Assembly (NCBI RefSeq): GCF_037975245.1
Contig: NC_092574.1
Location: forward strand, 3,257,001 to 3,321,000
Direction of reading: 5' to 3'
Length of the DNA: 64,000 nucleotides
From: Apostichopus japonicus
Lineage: Eukaryota; Echinodermata; Holothuroidea; Aspidochirotida; Stichopodidae
This document shows positions 55,727-64,000 of this stretch, one piece after another. Numbering within the stretch: position 1 is the stretch's first letter; each line of letters opens with the position of its first letter. The position numbers were made by a program, and so were the translations under genes. The notes below the pieces were generated by a model. That model saw nothing but the letters and a program-made list of their open reading frames with translations. It did not search any database and had not been told where the DNA came from.

Positions 55727-58700
55727 GGTACCGAACATTCTATTTATCGGTACCGCACATTCTATTCATCAATACCTCACATTCGATGTATCGGTACCGC
55801 ACATTCGTTTGTTCGGAACAGCACATTCTATTGATCGGTACCGCACATTCTATTCATCGGTACCGAATATTCTATTCATCGGTACCGTACATTCGATTTA
55901 TCGGTACCGCACATTCGATTTATCGGTACCGCACATTATTTTGATTGGTACCGCACATTCAATTGATCGGTACCGAACATTCTTTTTATCGGTACCGCAC
56001 ATTCTATTGATCAGTACCGCACATTCTATTGATTGGTACCGAATATTCTATTGATCGGTACCGCACATTTGATTTATCAATACCGCACATTATATTGATC
56101 GGTACCGCACATTCTATTCATCGGTACCGAACATTCGATTGATCGGTACCGAACATTCTATTTATCGATACCGCACATTCGATTGATCGGTACCTCACAT
56201 TCGACTGATAGGTACCGCACATTCGATTTATAGGTACCGCACATTATATTGATCGGTACAAGACATTCTATTGATCGGTACCGCTCATTCTAATGATCGG
56301 TACCGAACATTCTATTGATCGGTACCGCACATTCGATTTATCGGTACCGAACATTCTATTTATCGGTACCGCACATTCGATTTATCGATACCGCACATTC
56401 GTATTATCGGTACCGAACATTCGATTGTACGGTACCGCACATTCTATTCATCGGTACCGCACATTCTATTCATCGGTACCGAACATTCTATTTATCGGTA
56501 CCGCACATTCGATTTATCGATACCGCACATTCGTATTATCGGTACCGCACATTCGATTTATCGGTGCCGTACATTCTTTAATCGGTACCGCACATTCGAT
56601 TTATCGATACCGCACATTCGTTCAATCGGTACCGCACATTCGTTTTATCGGTACCGCACATTCTATTTATCGGCAACGCACATTCGATTTATAGGTACCG
56701 CACATTCGAATGATCGATAAGGCACATTCGATTTATCGGTACCGCACATTCGATTTATCGGTACCGCACATTCGATTGATCCTCACCGCACATTCGATTG
56801 ATCGGTACCGCACATTCGATTGATCGGCACCGCACATTCGATTGATCGTTACCGCACATTCGATTAATCGGTACCGCACATTCGATTGATCGGTACCGCA
56901 CATTCGATTGATCGGTACCGCACATTCGATTGATCGTCATCGCACATTCGATTGATCGTCACCGCACAATCGATTTATCGTTACCGCACATTCGATTAAT
57001 CGGTACCGCACATTCGATTGATCGTTACCGCACATTCGATTGATCGGTACCGCACATTCGATTGATCGTCATCGCACATTCGATTGATCGTCATCGCACA
57101 TTCGATTGATCGGTACCGCACATTCGATTGCTGCACATTCGATTTATCGGTACCGCACATTCTATTGATCGGTACCGCACATTCTTTTAATCGGTACCGA
57201 ACGTTCTATTAATCGGTACCGCACATTCTATTGATTGTCACCGAACATTCTATTGATCGGTACCGCACATTCCATTAATCGGTACCGCACATTCTATTGA
57301 TCGGTACCGAACATTATAATGATTGGTACCGCACATTCGATTTATCGGTACCGCACATTATATTGATCGGTACCGAACAATCTAATGATCGGTACCGCAC
57401 ATTCGATTTATCGGTACCGCACATTATATTGATCGGTACCGATTATTCTAATGATCGGTACCGCACATTCGATTGATCGGTACCGCACATTCAATTGATT
57501 GGTTCCGCACATTATGATGATCGGTACCGCACATTCTATTTATAGGTATCGCACATTCTATTGATCGGTACAGCACATTATATTGATCGGTACCGAACAT
57601 TCTATTTATAGGTACCGTACATTCTATTGATGAGTACCGCACATTCTATTGATTGGTACCGAAAATTCTTTTGATCGGTACTGCACATTCGATTTATCGG
57701 TACCGCACATTATATTGATCGGTCCCACACATTTCTTTTATCGGTATCGCAAATTCGTTTTATCGGTACCGCACATTAGATTGATCGGTATCGCACAATC
57801 GATTGTTCGGTACCGCACAATCGATTGATCAGTAGCGCACATTCGATTGATCGGTACAGCACAATCGATATTTCGGTACCGCACAATCGATTGATCGATA
57901 CTGAATATTCGATTGTTCGGTACCGCACATTCAATTGATCGGTACAGCACATTCGATTGATCGGTACCGCACAATCGATTGTTCAGTACCGCAGATTCTA
58001 TTGATTGGTACCGAACATTCTATTGATCGGTACTGCACATTCGATTTATCGGTACCGCACATTCTATTGATCGGTACCGCACATTCTTTTAATCGGTACC
58101 GAACATTCTATTTATCGGTACCGCACATTCTATTGATTGTCACCGAACATTCTATTGATCGGTACCGCACATTCGATTAATCGGTACCGCACATTATATT
58201 GATCGGTACCGAACATTCTATTTATAGGTACCGCACATTCTATTGATGAGTACCGCACATTCTATTGATTGGTACCGAAAATTCTATTGATCGGTACCGC
58301 ACATTCGATTTATCGGTACCGCACATTATATTGATCGGTCCCACACATTGCTTTTATCGGTATCGCAAATTCGTATTATCGGTACCGCACATTAGATTGA
58401 TCGGTACCGCACAATCGATTGTTCGGTACCGCACAATCGATTGATCAGTAGCGCAGATTCGATTGATCGGTACAGCACAATCGATTGTTCGGTACCGCAC
58501 AATCGATTGATCGATACTGAATATTCGATTGTTCGATTGTTCGGTACCGCACATTCCATTGATCGGTACCGCACATTCGATTGATCGGTACCGCACAATC
58601 GATTGTTCAGTACCGCAGATTCTATTGATTGGTACCGAACATTCTATTGATCGGTACAGCAAATTCGATTTATCGGTACCGCACATTCTATTGATCGGTA

Positions 58701-58797
58701 CCGCACATTAAATTGATTGGTACCGCACATTATGATGATCGGTACCGCACATTCTATTTATAGGTACCGCACATTCTATTGATCGGTACAGCACATT
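55727..58797. repeat. 4268-bp higher-order repeat, copy 2
   Basis: About 3071 bp match copy 1. Differences noted: CATTCGATTTATC near 56553 for GATTGATC near 52285, GGTACCGC for GGTACTGC near 56501 and 52233, and GTCATCGC for GTCACCGC near 57089 and 52821. It diverges after TACAGCACATT near 58797. Confidence 0.87.
56668..57130. repeat. Island of domain I monomers in domain II, copy 2
   Basis: Same island 4268 bp downstream with the same 7-bp scar at its right edge. It arrived here by the HOR duplication rather than by a second insertion. Confidence 0.87.
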
Positions 58798-60390
58798 ATA
58801 TTGATCGGTACCGAACATTCTATTTATAGGTACCGCACATTCTATTGATGAGTACTGCACATTCTATTGATTGGTACCGAAAATTCTATTGATCAGTACC
58901 GCACATTCGATTTATCAATACCGCACATTCGTATTATCGGTACCGCACATTCTATTGATCGGTACCGAACATTCTATTTATCGGTACCGCACATTCGATT
59001 TATCGATACCGCACATTCGTATTATCGGTACCGCACATTCTATTGATCGGTGCCGTACATTCTTTAATCGGTACCGCACATTCGATTTATCGATACCGCA
59101 CATTCGTTCAATCGGTACCGCACATTATTTTGATTGGTACCGCACATTAAATTGATCGGTACCGAACATTCTTTTTATCAGTACCGCACATTATATTGAT
59201 CAGTACCGCACATTCTATTGGTTGGTACCGAATATTCTATTGATCGGTACCGCACATTTGATTTATCGATATCGCTCATTATATTGATCGGTACCGCACA
59301 TTCAATTGATCGGTACCGAACATTCTTTTTATCGGTACCGCACATTCTATTGATCAGTACCGCACATTCTATTGATTGGTACCGAATATTCTATTGATCG
59401 GTACCGCACATTTGATTTATCAATATCGCACATTATATTGATCGGTACCGCACATTCTATTCATCGGTACCGAACATTCGATTGATCGGTACCGAACATT
59501 CTATTTATCGATACCGCACATTCGATTGATCGGTACCTCACATTCGACTGATAGGTACCGCACATTCGATTTATAGGTACCGCACATTATATTGATCGGT
59601 ACAAGACATTCTATTGATCGGTACCGCTCATTCTAATGATCGGTACCGAACATTCTATTGATCGGTACCGCACATTCGATTAATCGGTACCGCACATTCT
59701 ATTGATCGGTACCGAACATTCTAATGATTGGTACCGCACATTCGATTTATCGGTACCGCACATTATATTGATCAGTACCGAACATTCTATTGATCGGTAC
59801 CGCACATTCGATTGATCAGTACCGCACATTAAATTGATTGGTACCGCACATTATGATGATCGGTACCGCACATTCTATTTATAGGTACCGCACATTCTAT
59901 TGATCGGTACAGCACATTATATTGATCGGTACCGAACATTCTATTTATAGGTACCGCACATTCTATTGATGAGTACCGCACATTCTATTGATTGGTACCG
60001 AAAATTCTATTGATCAGTACCGCACATTCGATTTATCGATACCGCACATTCGTATTATCGGTACCGAAAATTCTATTTATCGGTACCGCACATTGTATTG
60101 ATCGGTACCGAACATTCTATTTATCGGTACCGCACATTCGATTTATCGATACCGCACATTCGTATTATCGGTACCGCACATTCGATTGATCGGTGCCGTA
60201 CATTCTTTAATCGGTACCGCACATTCGATTTATCGATACCGCACATTCGTTCAATCGGTACCGCACATTCGTTTTATCGGTACCGCACATTCTATTTATC
60301 GGTACCGCACATTCTATTGATAGGTGCCGCACATTCAATTGATCGGTACCGAACATTCTATTTATCGGTACCGCACATTCGTTTTATCAG
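58798..60390. repeat. Partial relative of the 2799-bp HOR
   Basis: Follows the order of the 2799-bp unit at offset about 12410 (58871 against 46461), then departs near 59150 and resumes with the CATTTGATTTATCAATA, TACAAGACATTC and TACCGCTCATTC monomers. Single-base losses lie near 59063 and 60207. Confidence 0.72.
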
Positions 60391-62741
60391 TACCGAACAT
60401 TCGATTTATCGTACCGCACATTATATTGATGAGTACCGCACATTCTATTGATTGGTACCGAAAATTCTATTGATCGGTACCGCACATTCGATGTATCGGT
60501 ACCGCACATTATATTGATCGGTACCGAACATTCTATTTATCGGTACCGCACATTCTATTCATCAATACCTCACATTCGATGTATCGGTACCGCACATTCG
60601 TTTGTTCGGAACAGCACATTCTATTGATCGGTACCGCACATTCTATTCATCGGTACCGAATATTCTATTCATCGGTACCGTACATTCGATTTATCGGTAC
60701 CGCACATTCGATTTATCGGTACAGCACATTATTTTGATTGGTACCGCACATTCAATTGATCGGTACCGAACATTCTTTTTATCGGTACCGCACATTCTAT
60801 TGATCAGTACCGCACATTCTATTGATTGGTACCGAATATTCTATTGATCGGTACCGCACATTTGATTTATCAATACCGCACATTATATTGATCGGTACCG
60901 CACATTCTATTCATCGGTACCGAACATTCGATTGATCGGTACCGAACATTCTATTTATCGATACCGCACATTCGATTGATCGGTACCTCACATTCGACTG
61001 ATAGGTACCGCACATTCGATTTATAGGTACCGCACATTATATTGATCGGTACAAGACATTCTATTGATCGGTACCGCTCATTCTAATGATCGGTACCGAA
61101 CATTCTATTGATCGGTACCGCACATTCGATTTATCGGTACCGAACATTCTATTTATCGGTACCGCACATTCGATTTATCGATACCGCACATTCGTATTAT
61201 CGGTACCGAACATTCGATTGTACGGTACCGCACATTCTATTCATCGGTACCGCACATTCTATTCATCGGTACCGAACATTCTATTTATCGGTACCGCACA
61301 TTCGATTTATCGATACCGCACATTCGTATTATCGGTACCGCACATTCGATTGATCGGTGCCGTACATTCTTTAATCGGTACCGCACATTCGATTTATCGA
61401 TACCGCACATTCGTTCAATCGGTACCGCACATTCGTTTTATCGGTACCGCACATTCTATTTATCGGTACCGCACATTCTATTGATAGGTGCCGCACATTC
61501 TATTGATCGGTACCGAACATTCTATTTATCGGTACCGCACATTCTATTGATCAGTACCGCACATTCGATTTATCGTACCGCACATTCTATTCATCGGTAC
61601 GTCACATTCGATTTATCGGTACCGCACAATCGTTTGTTCGGTACAGCACATTCTATTGATCGGTACCGCACATTCTTTTAATCGGTACCGAACATTCGAT
61701 TTATCGGTACCGCACATTCTATTGATTGTCACCGAACATTCTATTGATCGGTACCGCACATTCGATTAATCGGTACCGCACATTCCATTGATCGGTACTG
61801 AACATCCTAATGATTGGTACCGCACATTCGATTTATCGGTACCACACATTATATTGATCAGTACCGAACATTCTATTGATCGGTACCGCACATTCGATTG
61901 ATCAGTACCGCACATTAAATTGATTGGTACCGCACATTATGATGATCGGTACCGCACATTCTATTTATAGGTACCGCACATTCTATTGATCGGTACAGCA
62001 CATTATATTGATCGGTACCGAACATTCTATTTATAGGTACCGCACATTCTATTGATGAGTACCGCACATTCTATTGATTGGTACCGCACATTCTATTGAT
62101 CGGTACCGCACATTCTATTGATCGGTACCGAACATTCTATTTATCGGTACCGCACATTCGATATATCGATACCGCACATTCGTTCAATCGGTACCGCACA
62201 TTCGTTTTATCGGTACCGCACATTCTATTTATCGGTACCGCACATTCTATTGATCGGTACCGCACATTCTATTCATCAATACCTCACATTCGATTTATCG
62301 GTACCGCACATTCGTTTGGTCGGTACAGCACATTCTATTGATCGGTACCGCACATTCTATTCATCGGTACCGAATATTCTATTCATCGGTACCGTACATT
62401 CGATTTATCGGTACCGCACATTCGATTTATCGATACCGCACATTCGTTCAATCGGTACCGCACATTCGTTTTATCGGTACCGCACATTCTATTTATCGCT
62501 ACCGCACATTATTTTGATTGGTACCGCACATTCAATTGATCGGTACCGAACATTCTTTTTATCAGTACCGCACATTATATTGATCAGTACCGCACATTCT
62601 ATTGGTTGGTACCGAATATTCTATTGATCGGTACCGCACATTTGATTTATCGATATCGCTCATTATATTGATCGGTACCGCACATTCTATTGATCGGTAC
62701 CGAACATTCTATTTATCGGTACCGCACATTCTATTGATCAG
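60391..62741. repeat. 2351-bp higher-order repeat, copy 1
   Basis: 107 monomers minus three bases (losses near 61369, 61575 and 62761, counted between matching points). Tags are TTTATCGTACCGC, GATGAGTACC, CATTCGATGTATC and GTTCGGAACAGC. The 924-bp segment 61763-62686 lies inside it. Confidence 0.86.
61763..62686. repeat. 924-bp segment repeated 7233 bp upstream, copy 2
   Basis: Right-hand copy of 54530-55453, here embedded in a different HOR context. At its end it runs into CATTCTATTGATCGG where copy 1 has CATTCAATTGATCGG. Confidence 0.82.
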
Positions 62742-64000
62742 TACCGAACATTCGATTTATCGTACCGCACATTATATTGATGAGTACCGCACATTCTATT
62801 GATTGGTACCGAAAATTCTATTGATCGGTACCGCACATTCGATGTATCGGTACCGCACATTATATTGATCGGTACCGAACATTCTATTTATCGGTACCGC
62901 ACATTCTATTCATCAATACCTCACATTCGATGTATCGGTACCGCACATTCGTTTGTTCGGAACAGCACATTCTATTGATCGGTACCGCACATTCTATTCA
63001 TCGGTACCGAATATTCTATTCATCGGTACCGTACATTCGATTTATCGGTACCGCACATTCGATTTATCGGTACAGCACATTATTTTGATTGGTACCGCAC
63101 ATTCAATTGATCGGTACCGAACATTCTTTTTATCGGTACCGCACATTCTATTGATCAGTACCGCACATTCTATTGATTGGTACCGAATATTCTATTGATC
63201 GGTACCGCACATTTGATTTATCAATACCGCACATTATATTGATCGGTACCGCACATTCTATTCATCGGTACCGAACATTCGATTGATCGGTACCGAACAT
63301 TCTATTTATCGATACCGCACATTCGATTGATCGGTACCTCACATTCGACTGATAGGTACCGCACATTCGATTTATAGGTACCGCACATTATATTGATCGG
63401 TACAAGACATTCTATTGATCGGTACCGCTCATTCTAATGATCGGTACCGAACATTCTATTGATCGGTACCGCACATTCGATTTATCGGTACCGAACATTC
63501 TATTTATCGGTACCGCACATTCGATTTATCGATACCGCACATTCGTATTATCGGTACCGAACATTCGATTGTACGGTACCGCACATTCTATTCATCGGTA
63601 CCGCACATTCTATTCATCGGTACCGAACATTCTATTTATCGGTACCGCACATTCGATTTATCGATACCGCACATTCGTATTATCGGTACCGCACATTCGA
63701 TTGATCGGTGCCGTACATTCTTTAATCGGTACCGCACATTCGATTTATCGATACCGCACATTCGTTCAATCGGTACCGCACATTCGTTTTATCGGTACCG
63801 CACATTCTATTTATCGGTACCGCACATTCTATTGATAGGTGCCGCACATTCTATTGATCGGTACCGAACATTCTATTTATCGGTACCGCACATTCTATTG
63901 ATCAGTACCGCACATTCGATTTATCGTACCGCACATTCTATTCATCGGTACGTCACATTCGATTTATCGGTACCGCACAATCGTTTGTTCGGTACAGCAC
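62742..64000. repeat. 2351-bp higher-order repeat, copy 2 (cut by window end)
   Basis: The first 1.26 kb of a second copy, matching to the last base GTACAGCAC, which equals 61641-61649. The array clearly continues beyond the window. Confidence 0.86.

Larger units (their letters stand above)
1..64000. repeat. 22-bp tandem satellite array filling the window
   Basis: Direct reading shows a 22-bp unit, GATCGGTACCG followed by CACATTCGATT, repeated head to tail from the first base to the last with no inversion and no intervening sequence. The consensus is 50 percent GC and carries three CpGs, one GATC, one GGTACC and one TCGA. Common variants are T for G at m1 (TATC), T for A at m2 (GTTC), C for T at m7 (GGCACC), A for C at m12, A for T at m16 and T or C for G at m19. 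Irregular-length monomers are very rare; summing them gives a net -12 bp and correctly predicts that base 64000 is m14. No protein-coding, rRNA or tRNA gene is present. A eukaryotic centromeric or other heterochromatic satellite is inferred from size and organisation, not shown. Confidence 0.97.
44647..64000. repeat. Satellite domain II (TCTATT-type monomers)
   Basis: From about 44647 the dominant monomer end changes to TCTATT (G to T at m19), and many monomers read GGTACCGAACATT (C to A at m12). Private variants include CATTATATTG, CATTCGTATTATCGG, CATTCGTTCAATCGG, GATGAGTACC and GATTGGTACC. Losing the m18-m19 CpG and gaining TAG on the minus strand shifts long open frames from the minus to the plus strand. 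Domain I monomers return only in the islands at 52400-52862 and 56668-57130. Confidence 0.88.

Noticed and set aside
1-64000. CRISPR array
   Set aside because: There are no unique spacers between repeats; monomers abut directly for 64 kb and no cas genes are present.
1-64000. Plasmid-type iterons or a replication origin (unit near 22 bp)
   Set aside because: Iteron clusters hold a handful of copies beside a rep gene and an AT-rich stretch; here there are about 2,900 copies, 50 percent GC in the consensus and no gene.
1-64000. Telomeric repeat
   Set aside because: The unit is not a G-rich strand of the TTAGGG or related classes, has variable monomers and HOR structure, and shows no strand bias in G.
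1-64000. Naming the source organism from the monomer
   Set aside because: I do not recognise this 22-bp satellite securely and there is no gene or transposon to anchor a taxonomic call.

Overview
The whole 64 kb window is one uninterrupted satellite DNA array. The repeat unit is 22 bp; its consensus is the half GATCGGTACCG followed directly by the half CACATTCGATT (positions m1 to m22 below). I see no unique sequence, transposon, RNA gene or believable protein gene. The window starts at m1 and ends at m14 of a monomer, so the array runs on past both ends. By hand bookkeeping it holds about 2,909 monomers. Only about 38 depart from 22 bp: single-base losses, one single-base gain, four copies of an 8-bp gain and two copies of a 7-bp loss. 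Adding these up predicts the exact phase seen at base 64000. An array of this size, regularity and layered higher-order repeat (HOR) structure points to eukaryotic constitutive heterochromatin (centromeric, pericentromeric or subtelomeric). Nothing in the sequence lets me name the organism.

Layout. Domain I (1 to about 44646) is built of TCGATT-type monomers. From left to right it holds: a 110-bp pentamer duplication; a 2595-bp HOR (two copies, 665-5821); a 1760-bp HOR (2.1 copies, 5742-9508); a mosaic of older blocks (9509-16284) with 176-bp octamer duplications; a 3564-bp HOR whose second copy has lost 374 bp (16285-22640); a 1518/2419/880-bp family (23041-27037); a 528/1342/1583/2748-bp mosaic (27038-33000); an older transition zone (33001-36399); and two nearly identical 4221-bp units (36400-44841) that contain nested 1253-bp and 462-bp duplications. 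Domain II (about 44647 to 64000) uses TCTATT-type monomers, often with GAACATT in place of GCACATT. It holds a 2799-bp HOR (two copies), a 660-bp duplication, a 4268-bp HOR with a 463-bp island of domain I monomers inside each copy, and a 2351-bp HOR cut by the window end.

The most notable points are these. (1) The monomer is nearly self-complementary: 8 of 11 base pairs match about two dyad axes 11 bp apart, and several recurrent variants complete the palindrome, giving 32-bp near-perfect palindromes in domain II. (2) The 4221-bp duplication spans the domain I/II boundary and gives a relative order of events. (3) The domain I islands inside domain II carry a junction scar. (4) HOR copies differ by roughly 0.02 to 0.4 percent, so amplification is recent. 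The many open frames of 60-169 codons are artefacts: 22 is not a multiple of 3, so three monomers give an open 22-residue peptide repeat on either strand.
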